Shown here: in pieces, positions 6,013-14,572 of the stretch | How positions within the stretch are numbered: position 1 is the first letter of the stretch | How the letters are laid out: each line of letters starts with the position of its first letter | Assembly (NCBI GenBank): GCA_025355505.1 | Contig: JANXZM010000101.1 | Coordinates: 1 to 33,205, forward strand | DNA from: Acidobacteriaceae bacterium | GTDB lineage: Bacteria; Acidobacteriota; Terriglobia; Terriglobales; Acidobacteriaceae | Reading direction: 5' to 3' | Length of the DNA stretch: 33,205 nt | The notes under the pieces: generated by a model | Seen by the model: only the letters and a program-made list of their open reading frames with translations | Databases searched by the model: none | Told to the model about the DNA's origin: nothing | Program-made: the position numbers and the translations under genes

Positions 6013-6456
6013 TTAGCTAAAAGGAACGATCTCTTGGGCGATTGGCGCCACTATTTCTGTACAGTTCCGCGTCGGAGTTTTCTTCGCTTCGTACCGGTCA
6101 ATGATCAATTCATCGCCAACTTCTGTCCGGCTCCTGAAAATAGTGTGGGCTGACAACTCGAGCACGCTCTCCGCCCGCAGCTTAGGCAAAACGACACGGA
6201 AAGGTTTCACCATCTCCTTCAGGCCCACGACTCTGAAGTCTTTGTCGATCATAACCAAGTCAAAAGAAAACAACATTCCGACAGTATGAACCGAGTTAGC
6301 CGGCACAATCCACACCCCGCGATCCGGCTGGAGAGATCTTCTGCCGAGCAGCCCGACTAAGCGGCCCAGCATCGAGTCTGCGACGGCGACTCGAAAGGCA
6401 AGAAAGGTCTCCTTCGACTTGTTATAGACGAACACTTCCCGTGGCTTTGCAAGCAT
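6013..6456 (-). CDS. DUF192 family protein at the end of the tad operon
   Basis: 147 residues with the DUF192 core: RLVGLLGRRSLQPDRGVWIV, the SVHTVGMLFSFDLVMID strand, FRVVGLKEMVKPFRV, and AESVLELSAHTI. The HTxGM...FDL...ID pattern is the family signature. The biochemical role of DUF192 is not established. Unlike many homologues there is no signal peptide; the protein starts MLAKPREVFVYNKSK. AAGGATAACT gives a good ribosome-binding site for ATG 6456. It is 31 bases downstream of the small membrane peptide and last in the tad operon, so it may help assembly or regulation (inference). Confidence 0.85.
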   Translation of the reverse strand: MLAKPREVFVYNKSKETFLAFRVAVADSMLGRLVGLLGRRSLQPDRGVWIVPANSVHTVGMLFSFDLVMIDKDFRVVGLKEMVKPFRVVLPKLRAESVLELSAHTIFRSRTEVGDELIIDRYEAKKTPTRNCTEIVAPIAQEIVPFS

Positions 6457-6487
6457 AGTTATCCTTGTGGATCTGGGTGCTCCAGAC

Positions 6488-6586
6488 CTAGCGAGGAGCT
6501 TTCTTCTTCATTCTGTAGATCAACAGAACAAGTGTGCATACGGCCAAGATACCGGCGATTATCCTGATCAAAGTAGTGTTATCCAT
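6488..6586 (-). CDS. 32-residue single-span membrane peptide in the tad operon
   Basis: The peptide begins MDNTTLIRIIAGILAVCTLV and ends LLIYRMKKKAPR. One hydrophobic helix (about residues 6-24) is followed by a strongly basic tail, giving N-out/C-in topology by the positive-inside rule. GAGGTGAAAC precedes the ATG at ideal distance. It lies between tadC (33 bases upstream) and the DUF192 gene, all on one strand. No name is known to me. The ribosome-binding site, the clean helix plus basic tail, and the tight operon position argue it is translated. It could be an accessory subunit of the inner-membrane platform. Confidence 0.65.
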   Translation of the reverse strand: MDNTTLIRIIAGILAVCTLVLLIYRMKKKAPR

Positions 6587-6619
6587 GTTTCACCTCGTTT
6601 GATTTGAAACTAAAAATCC

Positions 6620-7525
6620 TTATTTCAAAAAGTGTGCCAAGAAATCCTTTACCGCGATAATCGCCGGACCGACCACCACAATCCCCATCGCGGGAAAAAT
6701 ACAGAACACAAGCGGGGGCACGAGCTTAATCGTGGTTTTGGCGGCTCTTTCTTCCACCTTTTGCCGGCGTTGCGTTCGCAGCGCATCCGAGAACGCCCCC
6801 AAAGATTTTGAGATCGGCGTTCCGAAACGATCAGTCTGGATGAGCATGGCTACGAACGAACGCGCGCTCTCGAAGTTCGCTCGGAGAGCAAACGCCTGCC
6901 ATGCCGTGTTGCGCTGAACCCCTGCGCGCTGTTCAAAATTAATGAGCAGCAATTCTTCGCTCAGTTCCTGGTGGCTCATCTGAAGTTCCTGGCCGACGCG
7001 GACGACGCCTTGGTCGATGCCGAGCCCCGCCTCCAAGCAGATGGCCAATAGGTCAAGGCCATCAGGAAGGCTCAACCTGAGCCGATCTCTCCTCCGGCTA
7101 ATTGCATGGGAAAGCCAGAAATCCGGGGCGAAGAAGCCAATCACTAAGGCCAATGGAAAATAGACAATTATATTTTCGCTGAAAACCAGAGCCACCGTCA
7201 GACCCAGTACGGCCGGCACAGCTAACCGCGTCCCCAAGAAGATGTCCGGATGATACGGCTTGCGATAGCCCGCGAGCATAAGTCGGCGTACGATCTCCGG
7301 GTCAGGCTCGGATGCGAAGATTTTCCGGAAGGCAGTGAAGGGCCTGGCCACCAAGTCACCGCTCACCGCCGGCCGCCATGCCCCAGACACAGCTCCGGTC
7401 CCCCGGGCCCCGCGAGCGACTTCAGCTAGAAGAGCGCCTTGAGCCGAAGACCGCCCCATCAGGAGCAGGAAGCAGAGCATGAGGGCAACAAACAAGCAGA
7501 GCCCGAAAAGTATGGTAAGCATCAT
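6620..7525 (-). CDS. tadC: TadC, inner-membrane platform protein of the Flp pilus
   Basis: 301 residues of the type II secretion F (GspF-like) family. Membrane segments lie near the N-terminus (MMLTILFGLCLFVALMLCFL), around residues 105-135, and at the C-terminus (LVPPLVFCIFPAMGIVVVGP). The cytoplasmic F domain between them has LPDGLDLLAICLEAGLGIDQ and FGTPISKSLGAFSDALR. With TadB it forms the platform on which the TadA ATPase drives pilin assembly. It begins 5 bases after tadB ends, in the conserved order tadA-tadB-tadC. Confidence 0.92.
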   Translation of the reverse strand: MMLTILFGLCLFVALMLCFLLLMGRSSAQGALLAEVARGARGTGAVSGAWRPAVSGDLVARPFTAFRKIFASEPDPEIVRRLMLAGYRKPYHPDIFLGTRLAVPAVLGLTVALVFSENIIVYFPLALVIGFFAPDFWLSHAISRRRDRLRLSLPDGLDLLAICLEAGLGIDQGVVRVGQELQMSHQELSEELLLINFEQRAGVQRNTAWQAFALRANFESARSFVAMLIQTDRFGTPISKSLGAFSDALRTQRRQKVEERAAKTTIKLVPPLVFCIFPAMGIVVVGPAIIAVKDFLAHFLK

Positions 7526-7529
7526 GCTG

Positions 7530-8483
7530 TTAGACCTTCACATTAATAATTTTGCGAATGGCCAGGACACCGATCACCATCAGTCCCAAACCAAAGTAGA
7601 CCATCTTGAGGCCGAAAGGATCGCTGAGCAGCGGCTTCTCGTACTGATGATTGAGAGTATTGATAATGCCGAACATCACAAATGGTGCGGCGCAAAGGAT
7701 CCAACCCGTGATTCGCCCTTGCGCGGTATAGATCTGGAGCTGCCCGCGCAATCGGGCGCGCTCTCGCACCACCTCTGAGGTTTTATCGAGAATCTGTGCA
7801 AGGTTTCCTCCGGATTCCTTCTGTAGAAGAATCGCGGTGGCGAGAAACCGCATGTCATCCAGAGGGATTCGATTGATAAGACCCATCATTGCGTCCCGGA
7901 TGGGAAGACCCAGGGTCTGCTCCTTATGCAAAGCGCGGAACTCTATTCCGACCGGGTCTGAAACCTCGTTCCCGACCATCTCCAAGACGGCTGAAATGGA
8001 ATGACCTGCGCGCAAACCTCTCGACATAAGGTCAACCGCTTCGGGAAGGAGATCCCCAAATCGCTTGAACCGGATCTCGCGAAGGATATACAGATACACG
8101 TAAGGTGACGAGCCCACGGCAATACCTATAGCCATGCTCATGACGGCGCCTGGGACGACTAAGGATACAAGCCAAAAATTCCCAACACCGGCAATTAACG
8201 AGAACAGGAGGACTGAACCGAGAGGCCAATCCCGGCCCGCTTGCTTGATCAACCGCGATGCGGCCGGAGACCAGGGCAGTTTTTGCGCCAAATCTTCGAG
8301 GGTACCCGAGCGAATGGTCCGTTCTTTAAGGATCGTGGTGCGATCCGACCCCTGGGACTGGGCTTCTTCGATACTCGCCAATTGCTCTTCAACCGCCTTT
8401 TCCATCGAGGTCGGCTTCAAGAAATAAAAAAGTATCCCAAACAAAAGGATCAGAAGCAGCGCGAATAGAAGCACGAGCGACAT
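7530..8483 (-). CDS. tadB: TadB, inner-membrane platform protein of the Flp pilus
   Basis: 317 residues, GspF family. An N-terminal anchor (residues 2-22), paired helices around 95-135, the F domain LLPEAVDLMSRGLRAGHSIS with the later GGNLAQILDKTSEVVRERAR, and two C-terminal helices give the usual TadB topology. TadB and TadC are paralogues that work as a pair beneath TadA. GAGGAG lies 6 bases before ATG 8483. It sits 11 bases from tadA, clearly in one operon. Confidence 0.93.
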   Translation of the reverse strand: MSLVLLFALLLILLFGILFYFLKPTSMEKAVEEQLASIEEAQSQGSDRTTILKERTIRSGTLEDLAQKLPWSPAASRLIKQAGRDWPLGSVLLFSLIAGVGNFWLVSLVVPGAVMSMAIGIAVGSSPYVYLYILREIRFKRFGDLLPEAVDLMSRGLRAGHSISAVLEMVGNEVSDPVGIEFRALHKEQTLGLPIRDAMMGLINRIPLDDMRFLATAILLQKESGGNLAQILDKTSEVVRERARLRGQLQIYTAQGRITGWILCAAPFVMFGIINTLNHQYEKPLLSDPFGLKMVYFGLGLMVIGVLAIRKIINVKV

Positions 8484-8493
8484 ACTCTTCTCC

Positions 8494-9855
8494 TCAGTTC
8501 CAGAGCTTTATGGATTGATCAAAGCAGCCTGGCGGCAGATCGATTCCGGAAGCTTTAAGTTTTTCAGCGAACTTCGGCCGGATACCAGTTGCGGTGAAAG
8601 CTCCCAAAGTCCGGCCGTCCGGTGAAACACCCTGCTTCTCGAATACGAAAACGTCCTGCATGCTGACCACGTCCTCTTCCATGCCTGTGATCTCGCTGAT
8701 GTGCGTGAGCCGCCGCGTTCCATCGTTGAAGCGTGAGACCTGAAGAACCAGGGTAACCGCGGATGCGATCTGCCTTCGTACCGCCTTTTCCGGTAAATTC
8801 AGGTTTGCCATCATCGCCATGGTCTCCATGCGGGCGATCGCATCCCGGGGACTGTTGGCGTGAATCGTTGTGAGTGACCCATCATGGCCGGTGTTCATCG
8901 CCTGTAGCATGTCCAGGGCTTCTTCGCCGCGTACCTCACCGATGATGATGCGGTTGGGGCGCATACGCAGGCTGTTGATGACAAGTTGCCTCTGGTGCAC
9001 CGCTCCCTTGCCTTCCACATTGGCGGGACGACACTCAAGCCGGACCACATGGCGTTGCTTGAGTTGCAATTCGGCGGAATCTTCAATGGTGACGATGCGT
9101 TCCCTGTCAGAAATGTAGCCGGAGAGCACGTTCAGGAACGTGGTTTTGCCCGAACCAGTCCCGCCAGAAACGACAATGTTGAGGCGTGCGGCGACCGCGC
9201 CTTTAAGCACCTCCAGCATCGGCTGGGTAAGCGTCTGGTTTGCCAGCAGGTCATCGGCCGTGATCGGGATGTGACCGAAACGGCGAATCGACAGATGGGG
9301 GCCGTCAATGGATAGCGGCGGGATGATGACGTTTACCCGGGACCCGTCGGCCAGTCGAGCATCCACCATGGGCGACGACTCGTCAACGCGCCTCCCGATG
9401 GCCGAAACAATCTTGTCGATGATGTGCATCAGGTGCGCATTGTCCTTGAACATGATCTTCGTTTCTTCCAAGACACCGCCGCGCTCGATGTACACCTCTT
9501 TGGCCCCGTTGACCAGGATGTCGCTGATGGTCGGATCCTGCAGCAGTGGTTCCAGCGGGCCCAAACCAAAGACCTCGTCCAGCACCTCAAGCGAGAGCCG
9601 TTCTTTTTCCGGGCCGCTCAAAGGCGTCTTGAGATTCGCCACCAGATCCTGGACCACCGCAAACACCTGCCGCCGGGTACGGTCGTCCCGCACGGTAGCC
9701 ACTTTCTCCAGATCGACCTTGTTCAGCAGGTCACGATGGATTCCGGTTTTCAGTTCTTGATAGACACGAAAATCGAGCCCGCCGCGTTTTTTCACTTCAC
9801 CCGAGATCATGGGGTTGATTGTCGCCGGCGGAACTACTGGATTGAAATCACTCAT
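8494..9855 (-). CDS. tadA: TadA/CpaF secretion ATPase of the Flp pilus
   Basis: 453 residues. The hexameric ATPase powers pilus extension and retraction. N-terminal domain about 30-200, with [20 protein letters not shown], then [20 protein letters not shown]. Walker A GGTGSGKT is at 231-238, followed by the Asp box [10 protein letters not shown], Walker [21 protein letters not shown] and the His box [14 protein letters not shown]. All catalytic motifs look intact, so it should be active. GGGAGGGCGT precedes ATG 9855. It is third from the end of the core operon, just before tadB. Confidence 0.96.
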   Translation of the reverse strand: MSDFNPVVPPATINPMISGEVKKRGGLDFRVYQELKTGIHRDLLNKVDLEKVATVRDDRTRRQVFAVVQDLVANLKTPLSGPEKERLSLEVLDEVFGLGPLEPLLQDPTISDILVNGAKEVYIERGGVLEETKIMFKDNAHLMHIIDKIVSAIGRRVDESSPMVDARLADGSRVNVIIPPLSIDGPHLSIRRFGHIPITADDLLANQTLTQPMLEVLKGAVAARLNIVVSGGTGSGKTTFLNVLSGYISDRERIVTIEDSAELQLKQRHVVRLECRPANVEGKGAVHQRQLVINSLRMRPNRIIIGEVRGEEALDMLQAMNTGHDGSLTTIHANSPRDAIARMETMAMMANLNLPEKAVRRQIASAVTLVLQVSRFNDGTRRLTHISEITGMEEDVVSMQDVFVFEKQGVSPDGRTLGAFTATGIRPKFAEKLKASGIDLPPGCFDQSIKLWN

Positions 9856-9884
9856 ACGCCCTCCCGACCTTTAAACACGTGTTC

Positions 9885-11135
9885 TCACCGTTCCCACAAT
9901 CCCAAGATGCCCCTGCCTTCTTTTTTCTTTCCTTCCGTCCCTGGCTTCTTGCCGATGCTTTCAGCCCAGTCCTCGAGACTCCGGGTGACTTCGGAACTGG
10001 AAAGCTGGGCAACGGGGTCGCCTTCATGGATCGTTTTCACAACTTGCGGATACTGATTTGGCACCCGCCAGAAGATTTTTTGCTCAAGAACTTTTTCGAT
10101 CTGAGCGTCCGAAACCACATTGCGTTTGTGATGACGGTTCAAAACGACACGAATTTTTTCGCGAGGAATTTCCTTGCTGTGGAAGTATTCCAGTTGGCGA
10201 ACGACGTTGCGCACAGCTGACACTTCCGCCACCGTAACCAGGTAAAGATAATCGCAATCTCGAATCACGGTGAGATTCTCATCGTTGAGCGCAGGAGGAA
10301 GGTCAACCAGAATAAACTCGTAGCGGAGGCGGAGAAAGCTCAAGGCGTGCGTCAACGCGCCCGCCGGCAGCGCCTCTCGGCTTGCGACGCTACCCTCCGG
10401 AGCAGGAATCAATTCCAGCCCGCTGGAGTGCCGCATGACAAAGCTTTTCAGGAAATCAGCATCCAGCCGATCCGTGTTTTCCAGCAGCTCGAAGAAGTGG
10501 AAGCGGCTCTTGGTCAGCTTGAGATACAGCGCCGCGTCTCCGAAATCCGGATGCAAATCGAGTAACAGGGAGCTCCGGGAAAACGAGCTCGCCAGAAGAG
10601 CGCCAAGTTGCGTGGCTAAGGTCGTCGTGCCACAGCCCCCTTTGGAACCCATGAAGGCCAAAATCTGCGCCCGACCCTGCTCCTGCTTTTCTTTCCTTCG
10701 GGCTCCGATCCGCGCCACGGCTTTGACCAACTGCTCGCGATCGATGGGCTTCACCAGATATTCCCCGCAGCCAGAGCGCATGGCCTCAAGAATTGCATCC
10801 GGATGCGTTTGCGATGACACGGCAAACACCGCCGTATCTGGAAGCCCGCTGTGAATGCGCTCGGCCATGATCGCCGCAGCGCGGCGATCCTTGTCAAAAT
10901 CAACCAGGCAAATATCCGGGGCCGGATTGCCGAGGTATTCCAAGACCGCGTCTTGATCCTGACCGCTCCGGTAGTCTCCGACACGAGTCCGCAGTTGGAT
11001 CAACCCGGTGGAGTCTGCAAACAGACCCAGAAAGCGCCAGGTTTCTTCGTCCACGCAAACGCCAACGACGGAAACCGTCTCACCCATGTAAAAGCTTTCT
11101 CGGGGAGAAGCGCTGGTGGAATCATTGGCCGTCAT
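9885..11135 (-). CDS. cpaE: CpaE/TadZ, receiver-like plus MinD-type ATPase
   Basis: 416 residues. The N-terminal receiver-like domain (about 20-145) keeps Asp79 (CLVDFD) and Lys129 (YLVKPID). The ParA/MinD-type domain (about 157-390) has MGSKGGCGTTTLATQLGALL. The deviant Walker A keeps the signature Lys165, but the usual second Lys is Thr170, as is typical of TadZ/CpaE proteins. LLDLHPDFGDAALYL and FILVDLPPALND follow. Family role: polar hub that places the Tad machine. It begins 5 bases after the secretin gene. ATG 11135 is taken; Met17 is an alternative start. Confidence 0.9.
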   Translation of the reverse strand: MTANDSTSASPRESFYMGETVSVVGVCVDEETWRFLGLFADSTGLIQLRTRVGDYRSGQDQDAVLEYLGNPAPDICLVDFDKDRRAAAIMAERIHSGLPDTAVFAVSSQTHPDAILEAMRSGCGEYLVKPIDREQLVKAVARIGARRKEKQEQGRAQILAFMGSKGGCGTTTLATQLGALLASSFSRSSLLLDLHPDFGDAALYLKLTKSRFHFFELLENTDRLDADFLKSFVMRHSSGLELIPAPEGSVASREALPAGALTHALSFLRLRYEFILVDLPPALNDENLTVIRDCDYLYLVTVAEVSAVRNVVRQLEYFHSKEIPREKIRVVLNRHHKRNVVSDAQIEKVLEQKIFWRVPNQYPQVVKTIHEGDPVAQLSSSEVTRSLEDWAESIGKKPGTEGKKKEGRGILGLWER

Positions 11136-11140
11136 CGGTG

Positions 11141-12535
11141 TTATTTCGCTCCCGCGCCTTGCGGTTTGGCGCCAGCTTTCTTTCCCGGCAGTTGCTCATC
11201 AAACTTCTTTAGATCGAGGAACGGTACCGCCAATTTTGGGTCGGCGGGTGGTAACGTGTCTTGGCGCACGGGATCGATAATGTGGGGAGTGACCAACACC
11301 AGCAACTCGCTATTGTTCTGGTTGATCGACTTCGAGCGAAAAAACTGGCCCAAAAATGGAATGTCGCCAATGCCAGGTACTTTGCTGAGTTGCGTCGTGG
11401 CCCGGCGATCGAGAAGGCCCGCCATCGCAAACGACTGCCCGTCCTTGAGTTCAATCTCGGTTTCGACCCGCCGGGTGGAGATTGCCGGGATGGTGAATCC
11501 TGCGAGAACCAAAGCGTTGGAAAAGTCCAGCGTGCTCACTTCCGGGGCAACGTGAAGTCGCAGCGTATTGTCATCTTGAACGAAACCGGTGAATTCTAAT
11601 TTCACACCAAACGGCCTGAACTGGATGCTGACCGAGGTGAAGCCCTGACTGGGCTGGACAATCGGGAAAGGGAATTCGCCGCCTGCCAGGAAGGTGGCTT
11701 TCTGCCCGCTGATCGCCATCAGGTTCGGCTCCGCCAGAATCTGGAGCACATTCCGCGCCTGCAATGCCTGGATCACCGCTCCCAGATGGATATCCGGACG
11801 GAACAGGAAAAGATTGAGCACCTGGCTGATGGTCTCATCGGAGGTGATAGGGCCCGAACTTCTGGTGGAATCCTTGATTGTCTGTGGCCCGAAGCCTCCG
11901 TATTGCCCGGTGGTGCTGGTGCCCAGCGTGTTGGTCGCGCCCGTGGAAAAGAAATTGAACCCGAGCTGAGACAGCGCCGTCCGGTCCACTTCCGCAAACT
12001 TCACCTCAAGCAGCACCTGCCGTTCGTGGACGCTGGGTACTTTAACGGAGTTGACTACCTCTTTGGAATAGACGCCCGCCATCTTCGTCAGGTCTTCGAT
12101 AATGTGAGCATCCGAGGCAGTGCCGCTCAGCACCAGACGTCCGCCGTCCGCCTCAACGTCCAGATGCTCACGCGGATAGGCGTTCTGGATGGCATTGCGC
12201 AACGCACTGACGTCGACATCGACAATGACGTCGAGAATCTGAGTATGACCCGCGCGGTCCCAAAGGATCACGCTACTGGCCCCCGCTACTTTCCCTTCTA
12301 TCACCACCTCGGTGGGAGAAGTTGCCAGGGTCTCAATCGCCACCGGGTTGCTTGACAGTATCCGGGTCAGCGGAGCTTTAACATTGATGACCACCGACTT
12401 GCCGACCAGCACATGCAAGGTTTCACCCTCCACCGGTTCCACCCTCGGTGACTGTGCCAGACCTTTAACCGGCGCGAGCAGCGCGCCGAGCGCAAGAAGC
12501 AACCATGTGATTCGTCTAGCCCCTGAGCTGATCAT
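11141..12535 (-). CDS. cpaC: CpaC/RcpA outer-membrane secretin of the Flp pilus
   Basis: 464 residues. A signal peptide (about 1-27, ending in GLAQS) is followed by the pilus-specific N-terminal domain LHVLVGKSVVINVKAPLTRI, a BON-like domain (about 110-165) and the secretin barrel. Barrel motifs include ILAEPNLMAISGQKATFLAG, VKLEFTGFVQDDNTLRLHVA, SKVPGIGDIPFLGQFFRSK and ELLVLVTPHIIDP. It forms the pore through which the pilus leaves the cell, so the host should have an outer membrane. Its ATG overlaps the cpaB stop (ATGA), indicating coupling. The tail is Lys/Gly/Ala-rich. Confidence 0.94.
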   Translation of the reverse strand: MISSGARRITWLLLALGALLAPVKGLAQSPRVEPVEGETLHVLVGKSVVINVKAPLTRILSSNPVAIETLATSPTEVVIEGKVAGASSVILWDRAGHTQILDVIVDVDVSALRNAIQNAYPREHLDVEADGGRLVLSGTASDAHIIEDLTKMAGVYSKEVVNSVKVPSVHERQVLLEVKFAEVDRTALSQLGFNFFSTGATNTLGTSTTGQYGGFGPQTIKDSTRSSGPITSDETISQVLNLFLFRPDIHLGAVIQALQARNVLQILAEPNLMAISGQKATFLAGGEFPFPIVQPSQGFTSVSIQFRPFGVKLEFTGFVQDDNTLRLHVAPEVSTLDFSNALVLAGFTIPAISTRRVETEIELKDGQSFAMAGLLDRRATTQLSKVPGIGDIPFLGQFFRSKSINQNNSELLVLVTPHIIDPVRQDTLPPADPKLAVPFLDLKKFDEQLPGKKAGAKPQGAGAK

Positions 12536-13356
12536 TGCTTCCCCTGTTCGTTCTTGGCTGCGTCAAATTTATGGACCGTTTTCTGCGTACCTTGAATGAC
12601 CTCCAGAACATAGGTGGGCTGGGATACCACGGGGGTTCGTCTTCCAGCTTTCACCGGAGGAGCGGGCGGCTTGGCCGTGGCCACCAGTTGGTCGAGGCGC
12701 GCCGGATGCAAGTCCGCATTCTTCTTATCATCGGTGCCATTGCGCAAGATAAACTGGATCGCGCCCTGGGTGCTGGCAAGTTGCAGCTTCTGCGAGTCCT
12801 CGGGAGTCAACAGCAGCGTCACCACATCAACCTGCTGGGGTTTCCCCTCCGGATCTGGTTCAATGGTTTGTCCAGCGGTGAGGACCTCGACATCCTGTAA
12901 TACGGTCTGGGTAAGGTTGCCCGCGCCGCCAGGCATGTTAATCGTCGCCAGTACGTCGACGTGGGAGCCGGGATACAGAAATCCCGCCACGCCCACGATT
13001 TCATTGGAGCGCACTGCCGTCGCCCGCATCCCCGGCGGAATCTTGGACGCCAGGCCAAGGCCGGAGCCCTCCAGCCCCAAATCCCTCTGCAGGATCGGCT
13101 GCCTCGCTCCCAGCGAATGCATCAAAGGATGCCCCAAAACCGCTTCCTTTTTCATAAACGACCCGGCCAACGGCACGTCGCTGGGCCAGTCGATCAAAAC
13201 AACGTTCTTCTCCGAGAGCGCTACCCCCGCGGGAAGCTCCCCGGCCGCAGCCACAATCTGGTTCAGTGGGCGTTGAGACATACTGGCGCGCAAGCGCCGG
13301 AACACCATGTAGGTAAAGCCCCCGGCCAGTATGACCGCCATCGTAAATGCGACCAT
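12532..13356 (-). CDS. cpaB: CpaB/RcpC pilus assembly protein (start codon doubtful)
   Basis: 274 residues from ATG 13356. It has an N-terminal anchor helix (VAFTMAVILAGGFTYMVFR), a SAF domain (about 33-90: VAAAGELPAGVALSEKNVV), then IPPGMRATAVRSNEIVGVAG and FLYPGSHVDVLATI of the RcpC domain. Family role: periplasmic partner of the secretin, thought to gate or stabilise it. The good ribosome-binding site GGAGG (in the end of the prepilin peptidase gene) is not near ATG 13356 but 6 bases before an in-frame ACG at 13374-13372, which would give the usual (M)NAKRIMVAF start. The true start may be that ACG. Confidence 0.88.
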   Translation of the reverse strand: MVAFTMAVILAGGFTYMVFRRLRASMSQRPLNQIVAAAGELPAGVALSEKNVVLIDWPSDVPLAGSFMKKEAVLGHPLMHSLGARQPILQRDLGLEGSGLGLASKIPPGMRATAVRSNEIVGVAGFLYPGSHVDVLATINMPGGAGNLTQTVLQDVEVLTAGQTIEPDPEGKPQQVDVVTLLLTPEDSQKLQLASTQGAIQFILRNGTDDKKNADLHPARLDQLVATAKPPAPPVKAGRRTPVVSQPTYVLEVIQGTQKTVHKFDAAKNEQGKQ

Positions 13357-13377
13357 GATACGTTTCGCGTTCGTAAT

Positions 13378-13923
13378 TCACCTCCGCCAAACTGCAGTAC
13401 CGGCGCAAAATAAAGCCCCCACCGCGATGGCTACGCCGTAGGGCACTCGCGTCGAGCCTGGGGATCGAACATTAAAATCAGGATGTGGGCGCAGTCCAGA
13501 GGTAAAACTATAGCAGATTAGTTGCGCTGTATTCCAAAGCGTCTGGGCCACTCTGTTACGGAAGATCATGGATGCAATTGCGAGAACCCCACCTGCTAAT
13601 GCAGCCACGAGTATTAACGTCACCACCTGGGTGCTTCCCACCCACGCTCCAACCGCCGCCATCAGCTTCATATCTCCGCCGCCCATGGCTCCTAGCAGGA
13701 ACAGGAAGCAAAACAGCCCACCCGCCACGAGCATGCCGGCCGCACCACTTTTCAATCCGGACCAACCCAGAACGGCTGTCCGCAAAACCAGCGCTGCTAC
13801 CAGCGCGCTGTAGGTCAGCCGGTTAGGGATTCGCGCACTGCGAATGTCGGTAACTGCTCCCAAGCAAGCCACCAACGCGCCTCCGATTAAAGAAAAACTT
13901 TCCATCTTCTTTTTTCTAACCAT
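13378..13923 (-). CDS. cpaA: CpaA/TadV prepilin peptidase (A24)
   Basis: About 181 residues, a multi-spanning aspartyl peptidase that cuts the leader from Flp prepilins and TadE-like pseudopilins. The two catalytic aspartates are visible: TDIRSARIPNRLT near residue 27 and GAMGGGDMKLMAAVGAW near residue 85. It has about six hydrophobic segments and lacks the zinc-binding methylating domain, as usual for TadV. The start could be ATG 13923 or, 18 bases later, ATG 13905 after AGAAAAAAGAAG. It lies 76 bases downstream of the second pilin. The stop TGA directly follows the GGAGG of cpaB. Confidence 0.9.
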   Translation of the reverse strand: MVRKKKMESFSLIGGALVACLGAVTDIRSARIPNRLTYSALVAALVLRTAVLGWSGLKSGAAGMLVAGGLFCFLFLLGAMGGGDMKLMAAVGAWVGSTQVVTLILVAALAGGVLAIASMIFRNRVAQTLWNTAQLICYSFTSGLRPHPDFNVRSPGSTRVPYGVAIAVGALFCAGTAVWRR

Positions 13924-13999
13924 GTAAATGCCGCGGCGCTGGGGGGGCGCTGCGGAGTATCGAAACGCGCCAACGCGCGTACCGCCACGTCAGACCGTC

Positions 14000-14188
14000 C
14001 TAGGTGATGTAGCTGCCGAGGATAGCGCCGATCGCGATGAAAGCGCTGTTCAGACCACTTGCCAGGGTCGTCATTCCCGCCGTCGCGGCAAACGCAACCA
14101 GCGCCAGGATCAGCAGGTATTCCACCAGACCCTGACCGGCTTCGTCCTGGTGCAGGCGGTTCAGTGACTTCAGAATTCGATTCATCAT
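14000..14188 (-). CDS. flp: Flp-type major pilin, downstream copy
   Basis: 62 residues. The leader MMNRILKSLNRLHQDEAG ends in Gly18, then the mature form starts QGLVEYLLILALVAFAATAG, with Glu at +5 and Tyr at +6: the Flp pilin motif. Mature length is 44 residues. Prepilin peptidase should cut after Gly18. AGGAGA stands about 6 bases before the ATG at 14188. It is the second of two tandem pilin genes and differs from the other at only a few positions (Arg4/Leu4, Ala17/Ser17, and the C-terminal IAIGAI/ARIGVI region). Confidence 0.94.
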   Translation of the reverse strand: MMNRILKSLNRLHQDEAGQGLVEYLLILALVAFAATAGMTTLASGLNSAFIAIGAILGSYIT

Positions 14189-14219
14189 GTGTATTCTCCT
14201 ATAGTTTTTGTTGTAAATG

Positions 14220-14243
14220 CCGCGGCGCTGGGTAGCGCCGCGG
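14220..14243 (-). other. Perfect 10-bp hairpin between the two pilin genes
   Basis: CCGCGGCGCT (14220-14229) pairs with AGCGCCGCGG (14234-14243) around the loop GGGT. No T-run follows on the minus strand, so it is more likely an RNA stabiliser, processing site or leaky terminator. That could set high pilin levels relative to the downstream machine genes. A degenerate equivalent follows the second pilin near 13930-13956. Confidence 0.55.
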
Positions 14244-14287
14244 AGTATCGAAACCCGCAAACGTGCGTACCGCCACGTCAGACCGTC

Positions 14288-14476
14288 CTAGGTGATGTAG
14301 CTGCCGAGGATAACGCCGATCCGTGCGAAAGCGCTGTTGAGCCCACTTGCCAGGGTCGTCATTCCCGCCGTGGCGGCAAACGCAACCAGCGCCAGGATCA
14401 GCAGGTATTCCACCAGACCCTGACCGGATTCGTCCTGGTGCAGGCGGTTCAGTGACTTCAGAATTAGATTCATCAT
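14288..14476 (-). CDS. flp: Flp-type major pilin, upstream copy
   Basis: 62 residues, first gene of the tad operon. The leader ends HQDESG and the mature form starts QGLVEYLLILALVAFAATAG, with the canonical Glu+5/Tyr+6. The C-terminus is LNSAFARIGVILGSYIT. The ribosome-binding site AGGAGA and the double ATG at 14476 are the same as in the other copy, exactly 288 bases away, including the flanking non-coding sequence, so the pair arose by tandem duplication. A candidate sigma-54 promoter lies about 80 bases upstream. Confidence 0.94.
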   Translation of the reverse strand: MMNLILKSLNRLHQDESGQGLVEYLLILALVAFAATAGMTTLASGLNSAFARIGVILGSYIT

Positions 14477-14555
14477 GTGTATTCTCCTAAATTTAGTTTC
14501 TAGCGGTTCCCAGGCTGGGGGAGAGCGATGGGTAGTAGCTGACGTACTTACTAAA

Positions 14556-14571
14556 AGCATGTAGGGGGCCA
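14556..14571 (-). promoter_or_regulatory. Candidate sigma-54 (-24/-12) promoter of the pilin operon
   Basis: On the minus strand the sequence reads TGGCCCCCTACATGCTT. GG and GC are separated by exactly 10 bases, the invariant spacing of sigma-54 promoters (consensus TGGCAC-N5-TTGC), with TGGC and TGC matched. The start would fall near 14545, giving a leader of about 70 bases before the first pilin. A sigma-54 activator is encoded at 26127. The site was found by eye and not scored against chance. Confidence 0.45.
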
Positions 14572-14572
14572 A

